A stretch of 64,000 bases of DNA, taken from contig NZ_AP022561.1 in NCBI RefSeq assembly GCF_010726245.1, forward strand, positions 1,736,001 through 1,800,000, given 5' to 3'. The first letter of the stretch is position 1; each line of letters starts with the position of its first letter. Both the position numbers and the translations under genes were made by a program. Positions 1-10,744 of this stretch are shown here, piece by piece. Source of the DNA: Mycolicibacterium aichiense (GTDB taxonomy: Bacteria; Actinomycetota; Actinomycetes; Mycobacteriales; Mycobacteriaceae). The notes beneath the pieces were generated by a model that made no database searches, was not told the DNA's origin, and saw nothing but the letters and a program-made list of their open reading frames with translations.

Positions 1-414
1 ACCGACCACTCGGCCGTTGGCGTCGAGTTCCGGGCCGGCGACCTCCGCGCCCTGGCGTACTGTCGCGCCTGCCGACTCGGCGTGCTTGAGCAGCAATGTG
101 TCGAGGTGCTCGCGACTGACGGTGTGGCCGTGGTCGGGCATGCCGGGACGCTTGGGGAACGACAGCTCCCACTGCGACGGGCTGAAGACCGTCACGCGGT
201 TGACCCGATGGAACGTGTTGACCTCGTGGGCCAGACCCATCTTCTGCAGGTAGCTGACGGCGCGGGCGGTCAGGCCGTCACCGCAGGGCTTGGCGCGCGG
301 GAACTGGGCTTTGTCGAGGACCACTACTTTGGCGCCGGTTTGCGCGGCCTGCCACGCGGCCGCGGATCCTGATGGCCCCCCGCCTGCTACCACCAGGTCG
401 AATCGCTCGGTCAC
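1..414 (-). CDS. Geranylgeranyl reductase family FAD-dependent oxidoreductase (N-terminal part)
   Basis: Reading down from GTG at 414, the protein opens with a Rossmann fold: LVVAGGGPSGSAAAW (GxGxxG type), then LDKAQFPRAKPCGDGLT. The CGDGLT stretch is the hallmark of the geranylgeranyl reductase / menaquinone reductase (MenJ-like) flavoprotein family, which saturates isoprenoid chains using FAD. Only about 138 residues lie in the window; the C-terminus is beyond base 1. It faces the TetR gene across about 150 bases, so the regulator could act on both, which is inference. The family call is firm. The substrate (menaquinone tail, prenyl diphosphate or other) cannot be read from this fragment. 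Confidence 0.8.
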   Translation of the reverse strand, partial: MTERFDLVVAGGGPSGSAAAWQAAQTGAKVVVLDKAQFPRAKPCGDGLTARAVSYLQKMGLAHEVNTFHRVNRVTVFSPSQWELSFPKRPGMPDHGHTVSREHLDTLLLKHAESAGATVRQGAEVAGPELDANGRVVG

Positions 415-565
415 TACGTCTCGTCTCGGTTCGATAATCGGATGCGACGATGCTATCGGAGAACGCCCTGCCGCTCTGCTCGGCGACGGCCTGCGTCAGA
501 CCGATGTAATAGTCGTCACGCAAGGTAGGCCCTGGTCAGCCATCGCTGCAGGTACAGTTCTTGAC

Positions 566-1303
566 GTGCGTAAAGTCTCCAGGTCGCGGTCGGGGTCCGA
601 GCCCGGCAAGGTCGACGCGCGCAGTGAGCGCTGGCGGGAGCACCGCAAGAAAGTGCGCGCCGAGATCGTCGACGCCGCGTTCCGGTCGATCGACAAGCAT
701 GGCCCCGACGTCAGCCTGCGTGAGATCGCCGAAGAGGCCGGCACCGCCAAGCCGAAGATCTACCGGCACTTCACCGATAAGTCCGACCTGTTCCAGGCGA
801 TCGGCAAGCGGCTGCGCGACATGCTCTGGGCTGCGATTTTCTCGAACATCGACGCCGCCACCGACCCGACCCGAGAGGTCGTCCGCCGCGGGGTCGCCGA
901 ATACGTCAACCTGGTCGAGCAGCACCCCAACGTGCTGCGGTTCATGCTGCAGGGGCGATTTCCCGAACAGGCGGAGTCCACGCAGCGGGCGCTCAACGAG
1001 GGCCGCGAGATCACGATGGCGTTCGCTGACACGTTCAACAACGAACTGCGCGGCATGCAGCTCGATCCCGCCGCACTGCAACTGGCTGCGGCGGCTGCGT
1101 TCGGCGCGTGCTCGGCGGCCACCGACTGGTGGCTGGGCCCCGACCCGGACAGCCAGCGCCGGATGCCGACGGACGAGTTCATCAATCACCTGACCACGAT
1201 CATGCTTGGCACGGTCAACGGCACCGCTGACGTACTGGGCGTCAACCTCGATCCCGACCGCCCGATTCACGACGCCATGCAGCGCCGCGCCGCCGCAGGC
1301 TGA
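566..1303 (+). CDS. TetR/AcrR family transcriptional regulator
   Basis: A 245-residue predicted cytoplasmic DNA-binding repressor. The N-terminal helix-turn-helix reads SLREIAEEAGTAKPKIYRHF, a standard TetR recognition region, preceded by a basic RKKVRAEIVDAAF helix. The C-terminal ligand-binding half is alpha-helical and ends near a run of alanines. The frame is open upstream, but GTG at 566 places the HTH at the usual distance from the N-terminus; starts further upstream would add a tail unlike the family. It lies 41 bases before the monooxygenase gene in the same direction and corresponds by order to the regulator before Rv3049c in M. tuberculosis, so control of that gene is likely (inference). 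Confidence 0.85.
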   Translation: MRKVSRSRSGSEPGKVDARSERWREHRKKVRAEIVDAAFRSIDKHGPDVSLREIAEEAGTAKPKIYRHFTDKSDLFQAIGKRLRDMLWAAIFSNIDAATDPTREVVRRGVAEYVNLVEQHPNVLRFMLQGRFPEQAESTQRALNEGREITMAFADTFNNELRGMQLDPAALQLAAAAAFGACSAATDWWLGPDPDSQRRMPTDEFINHLTTIMLGTVNGTADVLGVNLDPDRPIHDAMQRRAAAG

Positions 1304-1332
1304 ACAGGTAAACCGATACCGCCGGTAGTGGG

Positions 1333-1338
1333 TATTTT
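1333..1338 (+). promoter_or_regulatory. -10 element of a probable leaderless promoter for the monooxygenase
   Basis: TATTTT fits the mycobacterial -10 consensus TANNNT and ends exactly six bases before the ATG at 1345, so transcription would begin at or next to the start codon. No Shine-Dalgarno sequence is seen there. The same arrangement occurs at several other genes in this window. Confidence 0.5.
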
Positions 1339-1344
1339 GGTGGC

Positions 1345-2883
1345 ATGACTGTTGTTGAGCCCACTGTCGCCGACACCACCACCGGACCCGTCCACACCCG
1401 GGCGCTGGTCATCGGCACCGGCTTCTCCGGGCTGGGGATGGGGATCGAGCTGCAGCGCCGCGGCGTCGACTTCCTGATCCTGGAGAAGGCCGACGACGTC
1501 GGGGGCACCTGGCGGGACAACAGCTACCCGGGCTGCGCCTGCGACATCCCGGCGCACCTCTATTCGTTCTCCTTCGAACCCAAGCCGGACTGGACCTACA
1601 TGTGGTCGCTGCAGCCGGAGATCCTCGACTACCTCAGGGGTGTGACCGAGAAGTATGGCCTGCGCCGCTACATCCATTTCGGCGCCCGCGTCGAACGCGC
1701 CCACTGGGACGACGCCGAGTATCGCTGGCACGTCTTCACCGAGGACGGCCGCGAGTACGTCGCCCAGTTCCTGATCTCCGGTGCCGGCGCGCTGCACATC
1801 CCGTCGATCCCCGATTTCGAGGGCTTGGCCGACTTCGAAGGGGAGGCGTTCCATTCGGCGCAGTGGGACCACGGCGTCGACCTCACCGGCAAGAAGGTCG
1901 CGGTGATCGGTACCGGCGCCAGTGCCATCCAGTTGGTTCCGGAGATCGTCGACAAGGTCGGCGAACTCCAGCTCTATCAACGCACCCCGGCATGGGTGCT
2001 GCCACGGTCCAACAACCCGATCCCCGGCTGGATGCGGGATGCATTCGGCTCGGTGCCCGGCACCCGCGCGGCATTGCGCACCGGCATCTACTGGTTCCAG
2101 GAAGCCCTCGGCTTCGCGATGACCAAGCGCCCCGAGCTGCTGGTGCTCGGCGAGAAGGCCGGGAAGTGGAACATCCGCCACCAGGTCCGTGATCGCGAGC
2201 TGCGGCGTCGGCTGACCCCGTCGTACCAAGTCGGCTGCAAGCGAGTCCTGTTCTCCAACAACTACTTCCGTGCCATCGCCAAGCCTCACTCGGAGCTGGT
2301 GACCGATCGGATCTCCCGGATCACCCCGCGCGGCATCGTCACCGCCGACGGTAAGGAACGCGACGTCGACGTCATCGTGTTCGCCACCGGCTTCCATGTC
2401 ACCGACTCCTACACCTACGTCGGCATCAAGGGCCCCGGTGGTGAGGACCTGGTCGACCGCTGGAACCGCGAGGGCGTGCAGGCGCATCGCGGGATCGCCG
2501 TCGCCGACATGCCCAACCTGTTCTTCCTGCTCGGGCCGAACACCGGACTGGGCCACAACTCGGTGGTCTTCATGATCGAGTCGCAGATCCGCTACGTCGG
2601 CCAGGCGATCGGTGCCGTCGACAAGGCCGGCGCGCAGGCGCTGGCGCCGACCCGCTCGGCCCAGGACAGCTTCAACGCCGAACTGCAGGACGACCTGCAG
2701 GGCGCGGTGTGGAGCACCGGCGGCTGCAGCAGCTGGTATCTCGACGAGCACGGCAAGAACCGCACGCTGTGGAGTGGCATGACGTGGCAGTACTGGCTGT
2801 CCACCCGGTCGCTGAAGCGCTCGGAATACCGGTTCTCCGGGGTGGCCTCGGCGCGGCCGTCCCAGCGGGCCGCAGCGCGCTGA
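1345..2883 (+). CDS. Flavin-containing monooxygenase, Baeyer-Villiger type
   Basis: A 512-residue FAD/NADPH monooxygenase. The first dinucleotide fold is VIGTGFSGLGMGIEL near residue 22, the second is VAVIGTGASAIQLVPEI near 185, and between them lies FEGEAFHSAQW, which fits the Baeyer-Villiger fingerprint FxGxxxHxxxW. Length is typical. Such enzymes insert oxygen into ketones or oxidise soft nucleophiles; no substrate can be assigned. The order TetR, monooxygenase, nrdF matches M. tuberculosis Rv3050c-Rv3048c, so this is probably the Rv3049c orthologue. The start at 1345 is supported by a TANNNT hexamer six bases upstream. Confidence 0.9.
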   Translation: MTVVEPTVADTTTGPVHTRALVIGTGFSGLGMGIELQRRGVDFLILEKADDVGGTWRDNSYPGCACDIPAHLYSFSFEPKPDWTYMWSLQPEILDYLRGVTEKYGLRRYIHFGARVERAHWDDAEYRWHVFTEDGREYVAQFLISGAGALHIPSIPDFEGLADFEGEAFHSAQWDHGVDLTGKKVAVIGTGASAIQLVPEIVDKVGELQLYQRTPAWVLPRSNNPIPGWMRDAFGSVPGTRAALRTGIYWFQEALGFAMTKRPELLVLGEKAGKWNIRHQVRDRELRRRLTPSYQVGCKRVLFSNNYFRAIAKPHSELVTDRISRITPRGIVTADGKERDVDVIVFATGFHVTDSYTYVGIKGPGGEDLVDRWNREGVQAHRGIAVADMPNLFFLLGPNTGLGHNSVVFMIESQIRYVGQAIGAVDKAGAQALAPTRSAQDSFNAELQDDLQGAVWSTGGCSSWYLDEHGKNRTLWSGMTWQYWLSTRSLKRSEYRFSGVASARPSQRAAAR

Positions 2884-2941
2884 TCGCCCGACACGCCGAG
2901 CCTCGTCGCGGCGCGCGTCGGACCTGTGGGTTCGGTCCCGT

Positions 2942-2965
2942 CGCAACACAAGTTGTTGTGTTGCG
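2942..2965. promoter_or_regulatory. 24-bp perfect palindrome upstream of nrdF
   Basis: CGCAACACAA and TTGTGTTGCG form a perfect 10-bp inverted repeat around GTTG, in the 160-base gap between the monooxygenase and nrdF. A TANNNT hexamer (TAGTGT, 2988-2993) follows, so the palindrome sits where an operator controlling nrdF would lie. Too short a loop and no T-run make a terminator unlikely. The regulator is unknown; NrdR is one possibility, but the match to its box is loose. Confidence 0.55.
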
Positions 2966-3031
2966 GCGCGTTGTCACACCCCAGGGGTAGTGTTTGGTCG
3001 TCAGCCGGAAACGGGGCAAACAGCGTGGTGA

Positions 3032-4018
<987 letters not shown>

Positions 4019-4021
4019 CTT

Positions 4022-4621
4022 TCAGCCTCCCGGGGGAGTCAGCACCGTGAATTCGTTGCGGTCGATGTCGAACACCATGCCGATGATCTCCACCGATGCG
4101 GGAATGCCCGGTGATCTTCGGAGCAAGTTGACGTCGTAGCTAAGGGAGGTCTCGAGGTGGCCAATCGCGAGGCTGTCTGAGCTGTACATGTTGGAGAGGT
4201 CTATACCTTCTTCGGTGCGGTACGCCTCGAGTAGGCCTCGCGGCGTGAAGCTGCTCGTCCCACAGTTCGTGTGATGCACGACGACCACTCTTTGTAGTCC
4301 GAAGAGGTGGTGGCCAATGGTGATCGAGCGCAAGGCGTCGGTTGCACGGCCCCCGGCGACGACGATGGGAAAGATGGTCGCGGTGCTGCCGACTTTATTG
4401 CCGTGGTCGTCGAGGATGAGGTCCCCCGGGTAGATCTCGTCTGGCCACAGCTCAGCAAGCTGGGTGGGGATGGCGGCCGCACGGGGGTCATAGCAAAAGA
4501 TGACGATGGTCCTCAACGGGACTGCGCCGGCGAACGCGGCGCGCGTTGCCGTTTCGTCATAGCCCGGCTGCCGTGAGTAGACGAAGGCGTCCAAATCGGT
4601 TGGCTCGGGGGTGGTTGTCAT
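4022..4621 (-). CDS. Beta-carbonic anhydrase-like protein
   Basis: A 199-residue predicted zinc enzyme that would interconvert CO2 and bicarbonate. The two zinc motifs of beta-carbonic anhydrases are present: CYDPR (Cys43, Asp45, Arg47) and HTNCG (His117, Cys120). In most family members the first motif is CxDSR; here the serine is proline. The length fits small bacterial members. Its ATG overlaps the stop of the upstream isochorismatase-family gene by four bases, so the pair is probably translationally coupled and works together. A non-hydratase role is possible for this divergent branch. Confidence 0.75.
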   Translation of the reverse strand: MTTTPEPTDLDAFVYSRQPGYDETATRAAFAGAVPLRTIVIFCYDPRAAAIPTQLAELWPDEIYPGDLILDDHGNKVGSTATIFPIVVAGGRATDALRSITIGHHLFGLQRVVVVHHTNCGTSSFTPRGLLEAYRTEEGIDLSNMYSSDSLAIGHLETSLSYDVNLLRRSPGIPASVEIIGMVFDIDRNEFTVLTPPGG

Positions 4622-5289
4622 ATGTCTGCCTTCTCGGCCGATTTCGTCATGATGGTCACGACGTCGGCAGTGGTGGCAACGGCGTGGGCGAGAAACGCGT
4701 AGTTGATCAGTGCCGCTTGGTAGCCGTCTCCGCGGATGGGGTGCCGGGGACCGGCCGTGGCGTCGCGGACGACAGTCACCTCGAAGCCGTTCTCCAACAG
4801 GTCCCGCAGGTGCGACTCAACGCACATGTTCGCCAACATGCCGCACAGGATGACCTTGGCGATACCGCGCTTACGCAGTTGCAGGATCAGGTCATTCGAT
4901 TGCGGACTCCACACCTTGTGCGGGCTCGCGACAATCGTTTCGCCGTCTTCGATGTACGTTTTGAATTCGTCGAGCCAGTCGGCGCCGGACCCGATGAATG
5001 CTTCCAGCGTGAGCGCGCCGGTGCGGGCGAAGGTGTGGGTGCGGAACTCATCTGATTCGAGTGGGCCGTTGAATAGCCATGTGCTGTCGGTGGGGCAGAA
5101 GTAGTGCGGCGAGATGAACACGCCGAAACCCGCGGCCTTGGCGGCAGCAAGGATGTCAATCAGGTGCTGGACCGTGTTGTTCTCGGTCACGCTGGCCCCG
5201 ACTGCATCCCAGTTTTTTCCGGTCGGACTCAGGACGTCGTTCTGCGGATCGATGATGACAACTGCAGTGTCATCGCTGTTGTACTCCAA
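4618..5289 (-). CDS. Isochorismatase-family cysteine hydrolase
   Basis: A 223-residue alpha/beta hydrolase of the isochorismatase/nicotinamidase superfamily, which cleaves amides, ureas or isochorismate. The catalytic triad can be placed: Asp14 (IIDPQND), Lys125 (SPHKVWS) and Cys156 (GMLANMCVESHLRDL). The last block is the classic cis-peptide and cysteine region. It is the first intact gene of the carbonic-anhydrase pair and lies downstream of the cupin and SDR relics on the same strand. If it releases carbamate or CO2, as some family amidohydrolases do, a carbonic-anhydrase partner would make sense, but this is inference. Confidence 0.85.
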   Translation of the reverse strand: MEYNSDDTAVVIIDPQNDVLSPTGKNWDAVGASVTENNTVQHLIDILAAAKAAGFGVFISPHYFCPTDSTWLFNGPLESDEFRTHTFARTGALTLEAFIGSGADWLDEFKTYIEDGETIVASPHKVWSPQSNDLILQLRKRGIAKVILCGMLANMCVESHLRDLLENGFEVTVVRDATAGPRHPIRGDGYQAALINYAFLAHAVATTADVVTIMTKSAEKADI

Positions 5290-5319
5290 CGAGAGTCTCC
5301 TTTTGCCTGCGCGACAGAG

Positions 5320-5588
5320 CTATTCGGTGAATGTCGCAAGAGGTTGGCTGGGATCGACGATGTAGGTCGAGAGCACCTTCCCGATGTCGGTCAGCGTAGC
5401 TTGGTCGCGGAATTTCATGCTGACGGTCCCGCCAGGATGTAGCCGACTTCTTCGCCAGGGTCCGTGTGCCAGCCGGATTCGACTCCGAACGGGATTTCGG
5501 TGAGGATCTGCACGATGCGCAAACTCCACCGGCTTTGTCATCTACAGACTTCCGGATCGTTGTCTGCGGTGGTGTTGATCGCTGCCAT
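5320..5588 (-). pseudogene. Decayed cupin-domain gene
   Basis: From ATG at 5588 the frame reads MAAINTTADNDPEVCR and then a TGA. The same frame continues with VQILTEIPFGVESGWHTD and EEVGYILAG, a typical cupin strand pair with its metal histidine. A one-base loss near 5430 then shifts the frame to TVSMKFRDQ, and it runs out through STYIVDPSQPLATFTE to a stop at 5320. The middle of the cupin barrel is also missing. One stop, one frameshift and one internal deletion show a dead gene. It sits between the hydrolase and the isochorismatase-family gene on the same strand, so it was probably once part of that operon. Confidence 0.7.
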
Positions 5589-5705
5589 GCTCTCTTCTCG
5601 AGCTATCGCGGGTATGGCCCTGCTTGACCCGGAGGCGAGAAGTGCTACCGCGGAGGCGATTTCGTCGGGCCGGTCGAGCCGGCGCATCGGCATGACGATG
5701 GGCCG
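5589..5705 (-). pseudogene. C-terminal relic of a short-chain dehydrogenase/reductase
   Basis: The reverse strand reads IVMPMRRLDRPDEIASAVAL followed by LASGSS, the characteristic C-terminal segment of SDR enzymes (RLxRPxEIAxAVxxLAS). The N-terminal Rossmann part and the active-site Tyr/Lys are absent. Directly upstream is the stop of the hydrolase gene at 5720, so the rest was deleted. The relic runs in frame without a stop into the cupin relic. It is short, so the call rests on this single strong block. Confidence 0.55.
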
Positions 5706-5719
5706 GTGGCGCGGTCGGT

Positions 5720-6607
5720 TCAGTTCGACGGCTTGGTGGCCAATGCGCGCGGCATGAAGTCGCGGATGTACTCGCTGATCTCCTCACCATGGGTCTCCAG
5801 CGCGAAGTGTCCGGTGTCGAGTAGGTGAAACTCGCCGTTGGGGAAGTCTCGGCGGAACGCTTCTGCGCCGGCGGCTCCGAAGATCTCGTCGTTCTTGCCC
5901 CAGGTGACGAGCAGGGGCGGCTGGTGGGTGCGGAAGTACTCCTGGAACGCGGGATAGCCGTCGAGGTTGAACTGATAGTCCCAGAAAAGCTGCAACTGGA
6001 TGGCGTCGTTGTCTTTACGATCCAGGCCGAGTTGATCGAGCTGCCAGGTCTCGGGGGCGATCCTGTTGAGCCGATCTGCAGGTACGCCGTTGGTGTACTG
6101 CCAGTATGTGGTTTCGGGCGTGAACTTTTCGCGCACGCCTTCCTCGTTGGCGGCGCGATCCTTGGCGTGGGCGAACAGGATGTCCCAGAACGGGGTGAAG
6201 CCTTCGAGGTAGGCGTTGCCGCTCTGGGTGATCAGGGCGGTGATCCGTTCGGGGCGGCGGCTGGCGATGCGAAGGCCGATGGGGGCGCCGTAGTCGTGAA
6301 TGTAGAGGGCGAACCGGTCGAGGCCGAGGTGTTCGATCAGGCCTTCGGTGATTTCGGTGAGACGGTCGAAGCTGTACGTGAATTGTGTAGTGGTGGGCAT
6401 GGCTGAGCGCCCGAAGCCGATGTGATCCGGGGCGACGAGGTGGTACTCGTCGGCCAGGGAATTGATCAGGTTGCGGAACATGTGGGAACTGGACGGAAAG
6501 CCGTGCAGTAGCAGCAATGTGGGGTTGTGCGGGTCGCCGGCCTCGCGGTAGAACACCTCGAGTCCTTCGATCGTCGCCGTGTTGTACCGGGTGGCAAAAG
6601 CACTCAT
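5720..6607 (-). CDS. Alpha/beta hydrolase, haloalkane dehalogenase / epoxide hydrolase-like
   Basis: About 295 residues. The oxyanion motif is LLLLHGFPSSS near residue 37. The nucleophile is the aspartate of IHDYGAPIG near 105, an Asp rather than Ser, as in dehalogenases and epoxide hydrolases. The acid is near 240 (WGKNDEIF) and the catalytic histidine near 267 (LDTGHFALE). It therefore likely hydrolyses a C-halogen or epoxide bond, with unknown substrate. ATG at 6607 is preferred over GTG at 6616 because AGGTG lies about seven bases before it. It is divergent from the large LuxR-type regulator, which probably controls it. Confidence 0.85.
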   Translation of the reverse strand: MSAFATRYNTATIEGLEVFYREAGDPHNPTLLLLHGFPSSSHMFRNLINSLADEYHLVAPDHIGFGRSAMPTTTQFTYSFDRLTEITEGLIEHLGLDRFALYIHDYGAPIGLRIASRRPERITALITQSGNAYLEGFTPFWDILFAHAKDRAANEEGVREKFTPETTYWQYTNGVPADRLNRIAPETWQLDQLGLDRKDNDAIQLQLFWDYQFNLDGYPAFQEYFRTHQPPLLVTWGKNDEIFGAAGAEAFRRDFPNGEFHLLDTGHFALETHGEEISEYIRDFMPRALATKPSN

Positions 6608-6943
6608 GGACGTCACCTATTCGGAAGCTGTCGTTCCGGGCTCGGGGTCGACAGGGCAGTGGGCGGGGTGTGCGTGTCGGCGCCGCCGACCCGCAGTAGC
6701 CGACCACGGAAGCAGGCCTTCGCGAATCCGGGATGAACCCCAGTGATTCGGCGATCGGAGTCCGCGGCGAATGGGGTTTTGACTGATTCGCGTCCGGCAC
6801 GAAATCGGTGCCCCCGAGATGACGGATTTCGAGAACACGAAGTCGGCGCATTGCTGTCAGAATGCGCTGGTCAGATCTATTGTCTGTACTCACTACATGA
6901 CAGTGTCGGCGTGGGCTGTGTCATTTGTGCGCACTGGCGATAC
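6608..6943. promoter_or_regulatory. Divergent intergenic region with inverted repeats
   Basis: This 336-base gap separates the dehalogenase-like gene from the LuxR-family regulator. No gene is seen. It holds a perfect 7-bp inverted repeat, GCGCATT (6846-6852) and AATGCGC (6861-6867), with an 8-base spacer, and a weaker GCGAAT/ATTCGC pair (6767-6772 and 6786-6791). These are plausible binding sites for the adjacent regulator, which is inference. Confidence 0.4.
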
Positions 6944-9769
6944 ATGGAGGGGCGCTTGACCGGTTATCGGACGAACGCTGCCGGCGTGAACCATGCCCTC
7001 CTCGGGCGGGCCGCGGAGTGCGCGATACTCGACAAGCTCGTGACCGATGTCCGCGCCGGCTTCAGCGGTTCGCTGGTGTTCACCGGTGAACCCGGCGTCG
7101 GCAAGACCCGCTTGTTGCAGTACATGGCGGGCTCGGCGACCGATGCGACGATCGGCTGGATTGCCGGAGCGCAATCGGAGTTGCGGCTGGGCTTCGCCGC
7201 ACTGCACCGGCTCGTCCTGCCCCATCTCAATCGTTTGGACAACCTGGCCGGCCCGCACCGCAATGCGCTTGAGGTGACTTTCGGGCTCACTGCGGGGCCG
7301 CCGCCGAGCCGTCTTATGGTGAGCCTGGCCGCAATGGCGCTGCTGTCCGACGTCGCTGCGGACCGTCCCGTCCTCTTGCTGATCGACGATGCCCAGTGGC
7401 TGGACCAGGAATCGTTGGCGGTGCTGGGTTTCATCGCGCGCCGGCTGTACGCCGACCCCATCGGCATGGTGTTCAGCGCCAGAGAGCACGCCGGAGACCT
7501 GACAGCGTTGGACGGGATGCCGATACGGCGGATCGCTGCGCTGGATCCGGCGTCGGCCCACACCCTGCTCGACGAAGCCGTGTCGGGGCCACTGGATCCG
7601 CGAGTGTCAGCGCGGGTGATCGACGAGACCGGCGGCAACCCACTGGCGATGCTGGAGCTGGTGGGGGAACTCAGCGCCGAACAGTTGGCCGGGCGGTTTC
7701 CATTGCCGCGGCGTCTGCCGGTCGGACGTCGGGTCGACGTCCACTTTCTGGCACAGGTAGCCACCCTGTCGTCGGAGGCACGCACCGTTCTGCTCGTCGC
7801 CGCGGCTTGCGTCGACGATGAGCCATCGACAGTGTGGCGAGCTAGTGCGTTGCTGGGCGTCGCCGCGTCGGCCGCCAATCACGCTGTGCAGCAAGGGATC
7901 GTGTCGTTGGAGCCGCGCATCGCATTCCGACACCCCCTAATCCGCTCGGCGGTGTACGACGGCGCGACGTCCGAGGAGCGCCAACGGGTGCATGACGCGC
8001 TGGCCACGGTGGCAAACCGTGACGGCGAAGACGACCGGGCTGCCTGGCACCGGGCGGCCGCCGTGACGACGCCCGAGGAGACGATCGCCGCTGACCTGCA
8101 GGCTTCGGCGGCGCGTGCGCAGCGGCGGGGTGGCTACACCATGCAGGCCGCGTTCTTGACGCGCGCGGCTGAATTATCACCCGATTCCCAAGACCGTGCG
8201 CTGCGGTATCTCGCTGCCGCGCATGCCTATCTGGCGGCCGGTGACGGCCTATTGGCCGAGGCTTTACTGGATTTGGCAACGCCGGGACTCGACAACGCCG
8301 GCATGCATGTCGCGGTGCAACGACTACGTGCAGCGATCTCGGTGTTCTTCTCTCGGCACAAAGACGCCCCCGCCATTCTGTTGGATGCGGCGACGAGGGT
8401 CGAACCAGCCGACATCTCGCTGGTTCGGCAGATTCTGTTTGATGCCATGCAGGCCGCGATCGTCGCCCGCCAATACACGGCCGGCACGACCCTCGAAGCG
8501 GTGGCGCATGCGGTGCTGGGTGTCGCCCGCGACCCGCGTCGCCCGGCCAGCGGCAACGATCTGCTGCTGGATGGTTTCGCCACTCGAATCGCTAGCGGGT
8601 ATGCCGATGCGGTCCCGTTGCTGCGAGGTGCGGTGGCGATGATGTTCACCGACGAGACCGCCACCCGCGTCGATATCCCGTCGACGATTCTGGGTTGGTT
8701 CGCTGCCGACGACGTGTGGGATGAGCAGGGACGTCGCGCGATGTTCGAACGCGCCGAAGCCATCGAGCGCCGCCAAGGAGCCCTCGGGGCGATGCGGATT
8801 ACCCTGGCCGGGCTCTCGACAAGCCAGGCTTGGGCAGGGGAAATGAACGATGCCGAGAACAGCTACGGCGAGGCCGCCGAGATCTCGGCGCTGATCGGGG
8901 TGCCGCCGCCGGCGACGACGGGGGTGTTGTTGGAAGTGCGCGCCTGGCAGGGGCGCGAAAGCGAGAGCCGCGCGGTGGCATCTTCGACCGCGGACTGGGG
9001 TCGTCAGAAGGGCGCCTCGATTCTCGAGATCTTCGCGCTGATGGGTCTGACCGTCCTGGAACTCGGACTGGCCCGGTATCCGGAAGCTCTCAGATGGGGC
9101 TTGCAGATATTCCACGATGATCCGCCAGGCTTCGGGAACCGGGTGCTGCCCGAGGTCGTCGAGGCCGGCGTACGTGGCGGAGACCGCGGCGCCGCTGAGG
9201 TGGCGCTGACGCGGCTGACCGAACGCGCGACCGCCGCGGGCACCCCGTGGGCACTAGGTCTGTTGGCGAGGTCCCGGGCATTGATGGCCGCAGACGCTGA
9301 TGCCGAGATGTACTACCTGGAGGCCATCGACCATTTGGCCAGGACCGCGGTGCGCACCGAACTCGCCCGTGCGCATCTGCTTTACGGTGAGTGGCTGCGC
9401 CGTAGGAAGCGTCGCCGCGACGCACAGACGCAGCTGCGTACGGCCTATGACATGTTCACCGCGATGGGAGCCACCGCGTTCGCCGGCCGCACGGGTGCTG
9501 AGCGGCGCGCCGCCGGCCAGGCGACGGCTGATGCGCTGCGCGCAGACAACCCGTTCGGCCTGACACCGCAAGAGGCACAAGTGGCACGCCAAGCCGGCGC
9601 CGGTGCGACCAACGCCGAGATCGCCAGTCGACTGTTCATCACGACGTCCACCGTGGAATACCACCTCAGCAAGGTGTTTCGAAAACTCGGCGTGACGTCG
9701 CGCCGCCAACTCGCGTCGGCCCTTGCCGAGGGCCCGGATGGGGATCCCGGCGGCATCACGTCGCAGTAA
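6944..9769 (+). CDS. Large ATP-binding LuxR-family (LAL-type) transcriptional regulator
   Basis: About 941 residues. An N-terminal AAA-type ATPase has Walker A GEPGVGKTRLL near residue 48 and Walker B VLLLIDDAQWLD near 145. A long alpha-helical, TPR-like middle follows. The C-terminal LuxR helix-turn-helix reads LTPQEAQVARQAGAGATNAE then IASRLFITTSTVEYHLSKVF. The three-part layout and length are those of MalT/LAL activators, which bind a ligand and ATP before activating nearby operons. The start may be ATG 6944 or TTG 6956, since a GGAGGGG lies just before the TTG. The frame is open further upstream but lacks a better start. It most likely regulates the divergent hydrolase operon and perhaps the next hydrolase. 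Confidence 0.9.
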   Translation: MEGRLTGYRTNAAGVNHALLGRAAECAILDKLVTDVRAGFSGSLVFTGEPGVGKTRLLQYMAGSATDATIGWIAGAQSELRLGFAALHRLVLPHLNRLDNLAGPHRNALEVTFGLTAGPPPSRLMVSLAAMALLSDVAADRPVLLLIDDAQWLDQESLAVLGFIARRLYADPIGMVFSAREHAGDLTALDGMPIRRIAALDPASAHTLLDEAVSGPLDPRVSARVIDETGGNPLAMLELVGELSAEQLAGRFPLPRRLPVGRRVDVHFLAQVATLSSEARTVLLVAAACVDDEPSTVWRASALLGVAASAANHAVQQGIVSLEPRIAFRHPLIRSAVYDGATSEERQRVHDALATVANRDGEDDRAAWHRAAAVTTPEETIAADLQASAARAQRRGGYTMQAAFLTRAAELSPDSQDRALRYLAAAHAYLAAGDGLLAEALLDLATPGLDNAGMHVAVQRLRAAISVFFSRHKDAPAILLDAATRVEPADISLVRQILFDAMQAAIVARQYTAGTTLEAVAHAVLGVARDPRRPASGNDLLLDGFATRIASGYADAVPLLRGAVAMMFTDETATRVDIPSTILGWFAADDVWDEQGRRAMFERAEAIERRQGALGAMRITLAGLSTSQAWAGEMNDAENSYGEAAEISALIGVPPPATTGVLLEVRAWQGRESESRAVASSTADWGRQKGASILEIFALMGLTVLELGLARYPEALRWGLQIFHDDPPGFGNRVLPEVVEAGVRGGDRGAAEVALTRLTERATAAGTPWALGLLARSRALMAADADAEMYYLEAIDHLARTAVRTELARAHLLYGEWLRRRKRRRDAQTQLRTAYDMFTAMGATAFAGRTGAERRAAGQATADALRADNPFGLTPQEAQVARQAGAGATNAEIASRLFITTSTVEYHLSKVFRKLGVTSRRQLASALAEGPDGDPGGITSQ

Positions 9770-9883
9770 CCGGAGTGACCGACTGGGGTTCTCCCAGGAT
9801 TCGTCAATGGCGGCGCTGTGCTGTGCTGACCGAACGCCGTGCTCTGCGCGCGGCCGGCGGCCCGGGACCCCTCATCGTGCTGA

Positions 9884-10738
<855 letters not shown>

Positions 10739-10744
10739 TCCGCG

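Noticed and set aside
1267..2949. Long reverse open frame (about 560 residues) opposite the monooxygenase
   Set aside because: It is a codon-bias shadow: no family motif, no ribosome binding site, and the opposite strand encodes a complete BVMO-type enzyme.
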